17,688 nucleotides of DNA from an uncultured Moraxella sp. (GCA_927911235.1 CAKMOY010000004.1:1-17688), one strand, 5' to 3'; positions 1 to 7,723 are shown, counted from the stretch's first letter. Notes: a model not told the origin generated them from the sequence alone. Numbers and translations are program-made.

Positions 1-17
1 ATTGTAATAGGTCGTCT

Positions 18-428
18 ATGGAACTCAATGAAAAAATCCGTAAATTACGAGAAATTCATCAATGGACGCAAGAAGAAATGGCAGAAAAAGCAACCCTATC
101 CAAAAATGGTTACGCCAATATAGAACGTGGCGAAAGCATACCAAACATAGAAAGTTTAGAAAAAATTGCCAATGTATTCGGTATCAAGGTTGAAGAATTA
201 ATAAATTCTGATGAAAGTAATTTTGTCATATCTGTTATCAATGGCAAAGGCGATTATCACACCAATTATTATCACGGCTCAAACGCCCTTTCAACCGAAA
301 TTGACAAATTACAACAAAAAATCCAACACCAACAAGAACTTTTAGAACAAAAAGACATCATCATTAACACAATTACCAGTGAAAATAATCTATTAAAACA
401 GATGTTAGAAATATTAAAAAAGGATTGA
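18..428 (+). CDS. XRE-family helix-turn-helix regulator with C-terminal coiled coil
   Basis: This is a 136-residue predicted DNA-binding protein. Residues 5-62 form a Cro/CI-type helix-turn-helix: WTQEEMAEKA (16-25) is helix 2, LSKNGYANIERG (27-38) carries the recognition helix, and the domain closes with IANVFGIKVEELI. After a short linker, residues 93-134 look like a coiled coil rich in L, I, Q and E, so the protein probably dimerises through its tail. The ATG is preceded by a weak AGG about 7 bases upstream. There is no obvious partner gene, and the next gene (sdhE) is unrelated housekeeping. Similar small XRE regulators occur in prophage remnants and as stand-alone genes. The target is unknown, and the upstream context lies outside the window. 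Confidence 0.8.
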   Translation: MELNEKIRKLREIHQWTQEEMAEKATLSKNGYANIERGESIPNIESLEKIANVFGIKVEELINSDESNFVISVINGKGDYHTNYYHGSNALSTEIDKLQQKIQHQQELLEQKDIIINTITSENNLLKQMLEILKKD

Positions 429-501
429 AGTATAAAACATATTTCTTTCTTTAGAAAAAACAATATTTTTTAATTATCTAAACACGAAAAAGAGAACAAA
501 A

Positions 502-762
502 ATGACCCAAGAACCCACTTTAGAACAACGCAAAGTCATCTACCGAGCCAGACGTGGACTAAAAGAACTGGACTACTACATAGACCCCTATGTGCGTGAA
601 CACTATCTCACCGCAAGCCCTGATGAACAAGCCACCTTTGCAAGCCTAGTAGAAGAGGAAGACCCAGACTTGCTAGACTGGTTTTTGTTTAACCAAACGC
701 CAAAACCCGCCTATGCTGAACTCATCGCAAAACTCAAACAACTCAAAGCCGACAGCCAATAA
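502..762 (+). CDS. sdhE: FAD assembly factor SdhE (succinate dehydrogenase flavinylation)
   Basis: The 86-residue product matches the SdhE/YgfY (Sdh5/SDHAF2) family in length and motif. This cytoplasmic protein binds the flavoprotein subunit SdhA and promotes covalent attachment of FAD. The diagnostic RGxxE motif is R18-G19-L-K-E22, inside RARRGLKELD. The later acidic and aromatic stretch EEEDPDLLDWFLF (51-63) is also typical. An AAGAGA element about 6 bases before the ATG is the likely ribosome-binding site. The stop codon overlaps the ATG of the next gene (TAATG), so the two are translationally coupled. This is the same sdhE-ygfX arrangement that is known in Enterobacteria as cptBA. Confidence 0.93.
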   Translation: MTQEPTLEQRKVIYRARRGLKELDYYIDPYVREHYLTASPDEQATFASLVEEEDPDLLDWFLFNQTPKPAYAELIAKLKQLKADSQ

Positions 763-1232
763 TGTCCACACCCATACAGATTGATTGTGCCTTGTCCGCA
801 AGTTTTTACCGCCTTTGTGTCATTGGCGGTTTTTGTGCGTTGCTGTTGGTGGTGATTTGGCTGTTGCCGTTTGTGTGGGCTTATCAGTTGGCATTGGTGT
901 TGTTTTTGGGGGCTTGCGTGTGGTTTGCACAGGTGAAACAGCCCCATTTGACCGCTATCAGTAGCCTTTTGACAAAGCTTAGTCATGATGGCGATTATGA
1001 TTTTTTGCAATGGCATATTCAGACCTTTGATGGCTATTTCATCACGCCTTACGGCTATGAAAATGATGTGTATCAAGCCACGTTACAAAAAATTGACGAT
1101 ATGGGCGTGGTGTTAATTTTGACCTTTGATGTGTTTGAACCGTTTGACAAAATATACCGTTTGGCGATTTGGCAAGACCAAGTGGATAGCGAGAGTTGGC
1201 GAATGTTAAAAATTTTGGCAAAAGTTCGTTAA
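762..1232 (+). CDS. ygfX: YgfX/CptA-like inner-membrane protein
   Basis: This 156-residue protein has two closely spaced hydrophobic segments (about residues 17-38 and 40-57) followed by a soluble C-terminal domain of about 100 residues. That architecture, the one-base overlap with sdhE, and the ending IWQDQVDSESWRMLKILAK resemble YgfX (CptA), whose last conserved block has the form W-D-x(4)-D-x-x-R-x-L-x-x-L. In E. coli the pair has been described as a toxin-antitoxin system in which CptA inhibits MreB and FtsZ polymerisation and SdhE acts as antitoxin. Sequence conservation is weak in this family, so the assignment rests mainly on architecture, C-terminal pattern and gene order. Toxicity here is not implied. 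Confidence 0.7.
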   Translation: MSTPIQIDCALSASFYRLCVIGGFCALLLVVIWLLPFVWAYQLALVLFLGACVWFAQVKQPHLTAISSLLTKLSHDGDYDFLQWHIQTFDGYFITPYGYENDVYQATLQKIDDMGVVLILTFDVFEPFDKIYRLAIWQDQVDSESWRMLKILAKVR

Positions 1233-1327
1233 GCTTTAACAATTTTACCATTTAAATTTTACCAAATTGCTTTACAATGGATTTATGCTTTTTTTCAGCA
1301 ATTTTTAACCAATTTTAAGGATTTTTT

Positions 1328-1987
1328 ATGAGTTTATTAACCAATTTGATCACCCAAGTGGCACAAAGTGCAATGCAAGGTCAGCAACCACAACAACAGC
1401 AACCGCAAAATAGTGGTCTTGGCGGTATGCTCGGCAGCGTGTTGGGCGGTGGACAATCGTCTGGTGTAAATTTGAGCGACGGTTTTGGGCTTGATGACCT
1501 GATTGGCATGGCAGGCATGGCGATGAACCAAAATCAACCGCAAGTACAGTCGCAAGGCAATGTGTTGGGGCAAGTGCTCGGCAGTGTGTTGGGCGGTCAA
1601 AGCGGTGGTAATGGTGGTAAAAGTGCGTTGATGGTGGCGTTGTTGCCGTTGGCGTTGAATTTTATTCAGCAAAATGGCGGTCTAAGTGGTGCGTTGGGTA
1701 AGGTGCAAAATATGGGGTTTGGACAACAAGCCAACTCGTGGATGAGTGCCAATCAACCAAACCAAAGCCTAAATCCAAACGATATCACCCAATTATTCGA
1801 TCAGCAACAAATTCAACAAGTCGCCCAACAAACAGGCTGTGGCGAAGGCGAAGTGTGTCAAGGCATGGCGGATTTGTTGCCACAAGTATTTGACCAATTA
1901 ACACCAGATGGCGATACCAACAAAGAAGCCGAGGCCAACAACGAAATTAATGAAATTTTATCGCAAATTTCACGTTTTATTCGGTAA
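1328..1987 (+). CDS. YidB-like DUF937 family protein
   Basis: The 219-residue product has a DUF937/YidB-type layout. There is a Gln-rich low-complexity stretch (about 19-28), two copies of a Gly-rich GxxLGSVLGG block (about 32-41 and 79-89), a hydrophobic helix LMVALLPLALNFI (101-113), and the C-terminal module with SWMSANQPNQSLNPNDITQLF, then VAQQTGCGEGEV and GMADLLPQVFDQLTPDG. The last two blocks are the family hallmark. The function is unknown; no signal peptide or transmembrane anchor is evident. The ATG at 1328 follows TTTTAAGGATTTTTT, with AAGGA as a good Shine-Dalgarno. The gene stands alone between ygfX and a strong terminator. The internal duplication of the Gly-rich block looks real at the DNA level too (CTCGGCAGCGTGTTGGGCGG near 1430 versus CTCGGCAGTGTGTTGGGCGG near 1577). 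Confidence 0.82.
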   Translation: MSLLTNLITQVAQSAMQGQQPQQQQPQNSGLGGMLGSVLGGGQSSGVNLSDGFGLDDLIGMAGMAMNQNQPQVQSQGNVLGQVLGSVLGGQSGGNGGKSALMVALLPLALNFIQQNGGLSGALGKVQNMGFGQQANSWMSANQPNQSLNPNDITQLFDQQQIQQVAQQTGCGEGEVCQGMADLLPQVFDQLTPDGDTNKEAEANNEINEILSQISRFIR

Positions 1988-2012
1988 AATATTGCAAATT
2001 TTTATGTTTTGC

Positions 2013-2049
2013 AAAAAGTCCATAATAAAAAGTTATGGGCTTTTTTTTT
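2013..2049 (+). terminator. Rho-independent terminator after the YidB-like gene
   Basis: A 13-bp stem pairs 2013-2025 with 2033-2045, with one G-T wobble and a 7-base loop. It ends in a run of nine Ts (2041-2049). It lies 26 bases after the stop codon of the YidB-like gene. Confidence 0.85.
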
Positions 2050-2182
2050 AACAAATACTTCGGTATATCCCCTTAGAATCTTGCGAAAATCATGTTAATA
2101 TGTAACTAAATTTTACAAGAAATTTTTCAAATGGTTTATTTAAACAATGAAGTATTTGAAAAAGCAAAAACAAGGGGTAACT

Positions 2183-3686
2183 ATGACCACAAATCAACCA
2201 AACCCAAACAAACATGATATCAAGTTGGGTTTTAAACCAATTCCCATGCTGATTGCGGTGGCGATTACGCTCATCATTTGGTTTGTCATTCCTGTGCCAG
2301 AAGGGGTCAAGCCCAATGCGTGGCATATGTTGGCATTATTTATTGGCACGATTGTCGCTATTATTGGCAAGGCGATGCCAATTGGGGCATTGTCTATTCT
2401 TGCGATTGCATTGGTTGCGGTAACGGGCGTTACCAGTGATAAACCTGCCGATGCGTTAAAAGATGCGATGTCCAGTTTTTCCAATTCGTTGATTTGGTTG
2501 ATTGCGATTGCGGTGATTATTTCGTATGGTTTGACAAAAACTGGCTTGGGCAGTCGCATTGGTTATTATTTTATTTCGATATTTGGCAAAAAAAACGTTG
2601 GGTATTGGCTATGCGTTGGCAATTGCCGAAACGGTGTTAGCACCGATTACCCCATCAAATACCGCTCGTGGTGGTGGTATTATTCACCCAATTATGAAAG
2701 CGATTTCAGAATCGCTAGATTCAAAAGGCGATAATGATGCCAGCCGTACCAAAGTTGGGCGTTATTTGGCATTGGTAAATTATAATACCAATCCGATTAC
2801 GTCAGGTATGTTTATCACTGCTACCGCTCCCAACCCTTTGGTGGTAAAATTCGTTGCCGAAGCGACAGGCAAACAGATTGAGTTAAGTTGGACAACGTGG
2901 GCGGTTGCCATGTTTTTACCCGGGATTGCGTGTTTGTTAATCATGCCGTTGGTGATTTATAAATTGTATCCACCAGAGTTAAAAGAAACACCAAACGCCA
3001 CCGAATACGCCAAAAAGAATCTCGCAGAACTGGGCGATATGGGCAAAGATGAAAAAATTATGTTGGGCGTGTTTGCGTTGTTGTTAATTTTGTGGGCGAA
3101 TATTCCTGCGATGATTTTGGGCGATGCGTTCAAGGTTGATGCGACAGCGACCGCATTTATCGGTTTGTCAGCCTTGCTGTTGTCAGGCGTTTTGACATGG
3201 GACGATGCGTTAAAACAAAAATCGGCTTGGGATACGGTGATTTGGTTTTCAGCGTTGATTATGATGGCGACTTTCTTGGATAAATTGGGCTTAATCAGAT
3301 GGTTTGCCGACAATATCCAGACAGGTATCGGACATTTGGGCGTGGGCTGGGTCGGTGCGTGTGCGATTTTGACTTTGATTTATCTTTATACGCATTACTT
3401 TTTTGCCAGTACCACCGCCCACATTACCGCCATGTTTGCCGCTTTTTATGGCGTTGGGCTTGCGTTGGGTGCACCGCCGATGTTGTATGCTTTGATTTTG
3501 GCGGCGGCAGGTAACTTGATGATGAGTTTGACCCATTACGGTACGGGAACTGCCCCTGTGGTTTTTGGTTCAGGCTTTGTTACGCTTGGCGAATGGTGGA
3601 AAACAGGCTTTGTGGTGAGTGTGGTAAACTGTATTGTGTGGCTTGTTGTCGGTTTGGTTTGGTGGAAAATCATGGGTTATTATTGA
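2183..3686 (+). pseudogene. DASS-family anion/dicarboxylate transporter, interrupted by a +1 frameshift at A8
   Basis: With one base removed from the A8 run at 2588-2595, this reads as a single 500-residue multi-pass inner-membrane protein, the usual length for the DASS family (CitT/TtdT/2-oxoglutarate-malate translocators). The ATG at 2183 is preceded by AAGGGG seven bases upstream, which is better placed than the in-frame ATG at 2147. Family motifs after the shift include PSNTARGGGIIHPI (S158-N159-T160, restored numbering) and, near the C-terminus, THYGTGTAPVVFGSGF, both seen in the citrate/tartrate branch. Upstream of the shift the frame reads ..IFGKKN and downstream it continues KKTLGIGYALA. 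As given, translation would stop at 2734, well short of the substrate site. It is either a recent loss, a slippage site or a base-call error. The transported substrate cannot be decided from sequence. Confidence 0.85.
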
Positions 3687-3708
3687 TTTTTGCCAACATT
3701 TCCCAAAT

Positions 3709-3736
3709 AAAAAACCGTCAAATTTGGCGGTTTTTT
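3709..3736. terminator. Bidirectional terminator between the DASS transporter and aroE
   Basis: The stem ACCGTCAA/TTTGGCGGT (with one wobble) is flanked by six As (3709-3714) on the left and six Ts (3731-3736) on the right. It can therefore terminate transcripts arriving from either of the two convergent genes, whose stop codons lie 23 and 14 bases away. Confidence 0.82.
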
Positions 3737-3749
3737 ATGGTTAAAATGA

Positions 3750-4592
3750 TTAAAATGTAAAATCCGTTAAATTCACTTTTTCGCCTGTCCATAACTCAAA
3801 GCTTAACGCCCCTTGATTGACAAGCATTCCCAAGCCGTCTGAAATATTTGCATTTTTCGCCTTAAAAAAATCCAAAAACGCAGACGGTTTGCCGTACATC
3901 ATATCATACGCAAAATCGGCGGTTAAATCATCGTTAAACGGCAATTTTTCACCACTTAAGCCGATTGACGTGGCATTAATAATAACATCAACATTATTTG
4001 GCAAATCCGTCAAACTTGAAAAAGTAATACGATTATCATCAAACATTTTTGCCAAATTTTCTGCTTTTTCAACGGTACGATTGGCAATGTGTAACGATTT
4101 TACATTGGCGTTGAGCAACGGCAAAATCGCCCCACGAGTTGCCCCACCTGCTCCCAAAATTACCACATTTTTACCGTCCAAATCCACGCCTTTTGAGCGT
4201 AAATCCGCCACCAAACCACGTCCATCCGTATTATCGCCGTACAGTTTGCCGTCCTTGATGGCAAACGTGTTCACCGCACCCGCCACCAACGCATATTCGG
4301 ACAAATTGCCCTGATTTGTTTGAGAAAGGGTTTGACAAAGTTCAAACGCCATTTCTTTAAACGGTACAGTAATGTTTAAACCTGTTCCGCCACCATTAAA
4401 AAAACTTGCCACTACAGCGACAAAACTGTCAAAATCATTGGGGCAAAGTTGGCGAGCATAATGAATGTTTAAGCCTGTTTGTTTGGCAAAAGATTGGTGC
4501 AATTCGGGCGATTTGCTATGAGCAATCGGATTGCCAATCACCATAAAATGATAGTCGGCAGATGTTGGTAAAGATAAAATTGATGTGTGCAT
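3750..4592 (-). CDS. aroE: Shikimate dehydrogenase (NADP-dependent)
   Basis: This 280-residue cytoplasmic enzyme reduces 3-dehydroshikimate to shikimate with NADPH in aromatic amino acid synthesis. The substrate domain shows VIGNPIAHSKSPELH (18-32), where the two serines of SKS contact shikimate. NITVPFK (73-79) has the catalytic lysine at K79, and GDNTDGRG (119-126) has the catalytic aspartate D123. The cofactor domain begins VILGAGGATRG (144-154), followed by NRT at the strand that selects NADP. The C-terminal block GLGMLVNQGALSFELWTG is also standard. The ATG at 4592 is preceded by TAAGG about 8 bases upstream. It is divergently transcribed from pabC. The gene is intact. An exact copy of the Neisseria DNA-uptake 10-mer lies inside it (3834-3843). 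Confidence 0.96.
   Translation of the reverse strand: MHTSILSLPTSADYHFMVIGNPIAHSKSPELHQSFAKQTGLNIHYARQLCPNDFDSFVAVVASFFNGGGTGLNITVPFKEMAFELCQTLSQTNQGNLSEYALVAGAVNTFAIKDGKLYGDNTDGRGLVADLRSKGVDLDGKNVVILGAGGATRGAILPLLNANVKSLHIANRTVEKAENLAKMFDDNRITFSSLTDLPNNVDVIINATSIGLSGEKLPFNDDLTADFAYDMMYGKPSAFLDFFKAKNANISDGLGMLVNQGALSFELWTGEKVNLTDFTF
3834..3843 (+). other. Exact 10-mer match to the Neisseria DNA uptake sequence, inside aroE
   Basis: GCCGTCTGAA reads on the plus strand, within the aroE codons for FSDGLG. It is the only exact copy I noticed in the window; a partial GCCGTCTG occurs near 5089. It may be coincidence, since the encoded residues are conserved in AroE. Confidence 0.3.
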
Positions 4593-4638
4593 AATACGCC
4601 TTAAAATTTGACAAAAAACAGCGATAACCGCCGATAAC

Positions 4639-4647
4639 TGGTATAAT
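4639..4647 (+). promoter_or_regulatory. Extended -10 promoter candidate for pabC
   Basis: TGGTATAAT is a perfect extended -10 element (TG-N-TATAAT) 50 bases upstream of the pabC ATG. There is no good -35 at 16-18 bases, as expected for extended -10 promoters. Two GATAAC copies (4623-4628 and 4633-4638) sit directly upstream. Confidence 0.5.
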
Positions 4648-4697
4648 AAGCGATTATCTTAACACAACCTACTGCCAAAACCTAACGGAAAAAAACC

Positions 4698-5537
4698 ATG
4701 TGGTACGACCTAAATCACCTAAGCCCACAGCCTATCACCACGATTGACATCAACGAGCGAGTGATTGCATATGGCGATGGCTTTTTTAGCACGATGGCGG
4801 TGGTATTTGGTACGATTAATTGGCTTGATTATCATCAACAACGCTGTCAAATCGCTTGTGAAAATCTGCAACTTGATATGAATTTGCCGTTAATCTGCCA
4901 ACATTTGACAACACTTGCCAACCAAATCCAACACGGTATGCTAAAAATTGTCGTTTGCCGACAAAGTCAAGCGGTGCGTGGTTATGGTTTTGATAATGGT
5001 TTGACAAATGTTTGGGCAAAACTCATGCCAAGCCCCACACTTTTGGCAAATCGTCCCAATGAAATTATCCTACAACCGACTGCTCAAGCCGTCTGTTTAC
5101 GTCAAAAAATCGCCGTATTACCGCCAAATTTGGCAGGGTTAAAACTCTTAAACGCCCAAGACAAAGTGTTTGCTCATCACGAACTGTTGCAACGGCAACA
5201 ACAAAACCCAAAACTGCTAGACGGACTGGTGCAAGATATGTTTGGTAACTGGGTGGAAGGCAGTTTTTGCAATATTTTTTATCAATTAAACCATCAAAAT
5301 CAATGGTTTACCCCAAACATTGAACATTCTGGCGTGAACGGTGTCATGCGACAAGTGCTGTTAGACAAACTCGGCTCACAGCGGTCACAACAGCGAAATT
5401 TGGGCGATAAAGATTTAGCCAATATATCGGCATTGTTTTTTTGCAATGCGGTGCGTGGCGTGATACCGATTGACAGCGTGATATTGCCTGATGGCACAGT
5501 CAAAAATTTATCAATCGTGAATATATTGATTGATTAA
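4698..5537 (+). CDS. pabC: Aminodeoxychorismate lyase (PLP fold type IV)
   Basis: The 279-residue product is a fold-type IV PLP enzyme of the PabC type. It releases pyruvate from 4-amino-4-deoxychorismate to give p-aminobenzoate for folate. RVIAYGDGFFSTM (21-33) is the family's N-terminal block. The PLP-binding lysine is K149 in AGLKLLN, and VEGSFCNIF (186-194) contains the conserved glutamate E187 that contacts the cofactor. The block SGVNGVMRQVLLD then matches the branched-chain aminotransferase/PabC fold. A D-amino-acid or branched-chain aminotransferase is less likely because of the length and the GLKxLN signature. The Shine-Dalgarno is weak (ACGGA, 11 bases upstream). The usual gammaproteobacterial neighbours mltG, tmk and holB are absent here. 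Confidence 0.9.
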   Translation: MWYDLNHLSPQPITTIDINERVIAYGDGFFSTMAVVFGTINWLDYHQQRCQIACENLQLDMNLPLICQHLTTLANQIQHGMLKIVVCRQSQAVRGYGFDNGLTNVWAKLMPSPTLLANRPNEIILQPTAQAVCLRQKIAVLPPNLAGLKLLNAQDKVFAHHELLQRQQQNPKLLDGLVQDMFGNWVEGSFCNIFYQLNHQNQWFTPNIEHSGVNGVMRQVLLDKLGSQRSQQRNLGDKDLANISALFFCNAVRGVIPIDSVILPDGTVKNLSIVNILID

Positions 5538-5553
5538 AAATATTGTAAAATCA

Positions 5554-5591
5554 ATGCATTATCACAAAAAAGTGTTTTGCATAGCTTTTTT
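5554..5591 (+). terminator. Weak terminator candidate after pabC
   Basis: ATGCA (5554-5558) pairs with TGCAT (5578-5582), with an inner CAC/GTG pairing, then six Ts at 5586-5591. The stem is imperfect and the T-run begins three bases after it, so this is tentative. Confidence 0.35.
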
Positions 5592-5658
5592 ACTGGTTTT
5601 TCTTTATACTGTTGCCAAATTTTTTATCATTTCTTCTAGCAAAATAATTTAATCATCT

Positions 5659-6591
5659 ATGAAAAGTTACTATTTAAACCAACTTATCAATCATTCACAA
5701 AAATTAAACGATTGCGTACTAACAATTGGCAATTTTGACGGTGTTCATTTGGGACATCAAGCCATGTTACAACAATTAATTAACACAGCAAATGCACAAA
5801 ATTTAAGCAATGCAGTGATGATTTTTGAGCCACAGCCACGAGAGTTTTTTAATCCTATAACCGCTCCACCACGTTTAACCAATCTTAACGAAAAGTTAGC
5901 ATTACTTCATAATTTTGGCGTGCAAAATGTGATTATTGCCGAGTTTAACGATGATTTTCGTAATCTATCTGCCGTTGATTTTGCCAAGATTTTACAAAAT
6001 ATTGGTGTAAAATCGTTGGTACTTGGTGATGATTTTCGTTTTGGGCATGACCGCATGGGCGATAGTGATTTTTTGCGTGAGTTTGGTTTGCCTGTAGTGA
6101 ATTTACATACAATTGTTGATAATGAAAATTTACGCATTAGCTCTACCCAAGTTCGTGAAAATTTGCTAAAAGGTGATTTAACTAAAGCAAAACAATTACT
6201 TGGGCGAGATTATGCGATTACAGGGACGGTTATTCATGGCGACAAAATCGGTCGCACGTTAGATTTTCCAACGGCAAATATTGCGTTAAATCGGATAAAA
6301 CCTGCATTGCATGGGATTTTTGGTGTGGAAGTTTCGTTTAATAATGTACAAGAAAACGGACAAAGTTTTTCTAATTTTGCCAAAAATGGACAGAATGGCT
6401 TGACAGGTTTCCACAAAAATACGTTATTCGGTACGGCAAATGTTGGCACTCGTCCGTCTGTACATGGCGTGGATTGGCGGTTGGAAGTGTTTTTGCCAGA
6501 GTTTGATGGTGATTTGTACGGTCAGGAATTGACGGTTACATTTTTGCATTTTTTGCATGGTGAAAAAATTATGATGGGCTTGATGCGTTGA
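5659..6591 (+). CDS. ribF: Bifunctional riboflavin kinase/FAD synthetase, C-terminus frameshifted
   Basis: RibF phosphorylates riboflavin to FMN and adenylates FMN to FAD. The N-terminal FMN adenylyltransferase domain has GNFDGVHLGH (24-33, the nucleotidyltransferase HxGH-type site) and ISSTQVRENL (160-169). The flavokinase domain starts at GRDYAITGTVIHGDKIGRTLDFPTAN (182-207), with PTAN as the key motif, and includes TANVGTRPS and LEVFLPEFDGDLYGQ. The frame ends early at 310 residues, after HGEKIMMGLMR. With one A added to the A6 run at 6563-6568, the frame continues as KNYDGLDALKSGILQDVQDLL and stops at 6656 (332 residues), which matches the normal RibF ending. An insertion of about 20 residues rich in N, G and Q sits inside the kinase domain (about 230-252). 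The truncated form keeps the active sites but loses the last helix. Confidence 0.93.
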   Translation: MKSYYLNQLINHSQKLNDCVLTIGNFDGVHLGHQAMLQQLINTANAQNLSNAVMIFEPQPREFFNPITAPPRLTNLNEKLALLHNFGVQNVIIAEFNDDFRNLSAVDFAKILQNIGVKSLVLGDDFRFGHDRMGDSDFLREFGLPVVNLHTIVDNENLRISSTQVRENLLKGDLTKAKQLLGRDYAITGTVIHGDKIGRTLDFPTANIALNRIKPALHGIFGVEVSFNNVQENGQSFSNFAKNGQNGLTGFHKNTLFGTANVGTRPSVHGVDWRLEVFLPEFDGDLYGQELTVTFLHFLHGEKIMMGLMR

Positions 6592-6674
6592 AAAGTGGGA
6601 TTTTGCAAGATGTGCAAGATTTGCTAATATGGCGTGAGCAAAATTTGAAGGTGTAAATAATATCATTTCCAAAA

Positions 6675-6699
6675 GTAAGGTGGGCTAAGCCCACCCTAC
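6675..6699. repeat. Intergenic GTAGGGTGGG-type inverted repeat
   Basis: GTAAGGTGGGC (6675-6685) pairs with GCCCACCCTAC (6689-6699) over 11 positions with one mismatch and a 3-base loop. It is related to the widespread GTAGGGTGGGC...GCCCACCCTAC repeats found between genes in many bacteria. No T-run follows, so it is not a classic terminator. It lies between convergent ribF and tehB. A diverged relative is at 15577-15618. Confidence 0.7.
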
Positions 6700-6708
6700 A
6701 AAATACAA

Positions 6709-7572
6709 CTAAACTTTTTTGGCAAGCATCGTTACAAATTTTAGCTGAATTGGATTGCCATTTTCATCCCTTGCGTGCATTGAGCCGATATTTTCATTAT
6801 ACTCAACAAATTCCCATCCTTGATAATACTCTTTTAACTCATTTTCTTTAAACGTAAACGAAAACGGCATACGACAGGGGAAATCTGCCGTATCCATCGC
6901 CGACACGATAAGATTGTATCCACCGACATTTGTTTTGTCTTGCATATCCTTGATAATCGCAGGCACTCGTTCACGTTGTAGGAACATGAACACCACGGTC
7001 GCCACCATAAAATCATAATTGCCGTTAATATCGGCTGTGTTCATGTCGTAAATCTCTGGCACAATGGCAAGGTTTTCCAACTGAGCAAGCTGAGTTACCT
7101 GTCCCAAACCGTTCGGATTGTAGTCGCTTGCCGTTACGTCAAAACCAAGCAAACTCAAATACAAGGCATTGCGACCTTGCCCACAGCCCAAATCAATCGC
7201 TTTGCACGGCTGAACGGTTTTAACCGCATCCACAACGGCAGAATGTGTGGCGGTCATGTCATATTTTTTGGCAAAAAAATCTTCTGGCGTGCATAAAAAC
7301 TCAATTTGCATTTTAAAATCATCGCCAATCGGCTCAACTTTGTGCCAAGATTGCGGTTCAATTAGATACGGTTCGCTGTCTTTTGTCAAAATATGTTGGG
7401 CTTTTATACTTTCATCATCATTGAGTTCGTAAAATTTGATTTGTCCTTCAAATACGGTGAGTTGTCCCCAACTGCCGACTTTTGTGTTATGTTTACCCAA
7501 AATTCGATTGGGAATGTTGTCTTTTGTCCAGATGGGGGCTTTTTTGTAGCTGATAAGCTGTTGATTTATCAT
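6709..7572 (-). CDS. tehB: TehB-type SAM-dependent methyltransferase (tellurite resistance)
   Basis: The 287-residue product matches the long form of TehB as in Haemophilus influenzae. Residues 1 to about 95 form the extra N-terminal cupin-like domain, with YKKAPIWTKDNIP, then KHNTKVGSWGQLTV and EPQSWHKVEP. A class I methyltransferase follows, with SAM motif I AIDLGCGQGRNALYLS (125-140), the acidic strand end ASDYN, and YDFMVATVVFMFLQRERVP. The ending ENELKEYYQGWEFVEYNENIG is also characteristic. TehB methylates tellurite and selenium compounds; in Haemophilus it also affects oxidative-stress tolerance and haem use. The ATG at 7572 is chosen because AAGGA lies 7 bases upstream; an in-frame ATG at 7629 has no such site. 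The gene sits inverted between ribF and ileS. Confidence 0.93.
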   Translation of the reverse strand: MINQQLISYKKAPIWTKDNIPNRILGKHNTKVGSWGQLTVFEGQIKFYELNDDESIKAQHILTKDSEPYLIEPQSWHKVEPIGDDFKMQIEFLCTPEDFFAKKYDMTATHSAVVDAVKTVQPCKAIDLGCGQGRNALYLSLLGFDVTASDYNPNGLGQVTQLAQLENLAIVPEIYDMNTADINGNYDFMVATVVFMFLQRERVPAIIKDMQDKTNVGGYNLIVSAMDTADFPCRMPFSFTFKENELKEYYQGWEFVEYNENIGSMHARDENGNPIQLKFVTMLAKKV

Positions 7573-7620
7573 GATATTATCCTTAAGGTTATGGTGAAAG
7601 GTAAAATTAAACATATATAT

Positions 7621-7649
7621 TATATACATATTTAACCCAAATTAGCCAA
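7621..7649 (-). promoter_or_regulatory. Promoter candidate for tehB
   Basis: On the minus strand, TTGGCT (7649-7644) is followed after 17 bases by TATATA (7626-7621). The -10 lies about 50 bases before the tehB ATG. The surrounding DNA is very AT-rich, so the exact -10 register is uncertain. Confidence 0.45.
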
Positions 7650-7723
7650 ACATTTTTGCAAATATTTTTTACATTCTATTTGTGAAAATTTTTTAAACAT
7701 GATTTTGCTTTTGTGTTTGAAGT

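Noticed and set aside
1241..1278. Repeated AATTTTACCA and a TACAAT -10 before the YidB-like gene
   Set aside because: No usable -35 at the right distance, and short AT-rich repeats of this kind are expected by chance here.
2081..2108. Promoter TTGCGA-N16-TAACTA for the DASS gene
   Set aside because: The -10 hexamer is poor and AT-rich DNA gives many such matches; too weak to list.
2590..2596. A-AAA-AAC heptamer as a programmed -1 ribosomal frameshift site in the DASS gene
   Set aside because: The downstream frame is +1 relative to the upstream one (one base too many), so -1 slippage would not join the two halves.
3299..3514. Reading frames inside the DASS, ileS, glcB and aroE genes on other frames or strands
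   Set aside because: They lack ribosome-binding sites and family motifs and lie wholly within well-supported genes.
2559..3686. A separate transporter gene starting at TTG 2559
   Set aside because: No ribosome-binding site, it overlaps coding sequence of the upstream half, and the codons before the A8 run make no family sense in this frame.
7605..7632. AT-rich alternating TATATA stretch between tehB and ileS as an origin or unwinding element
   Set aside because: Short, with no DnaA boxes or iterons nearby; better explained as promoter DNA.
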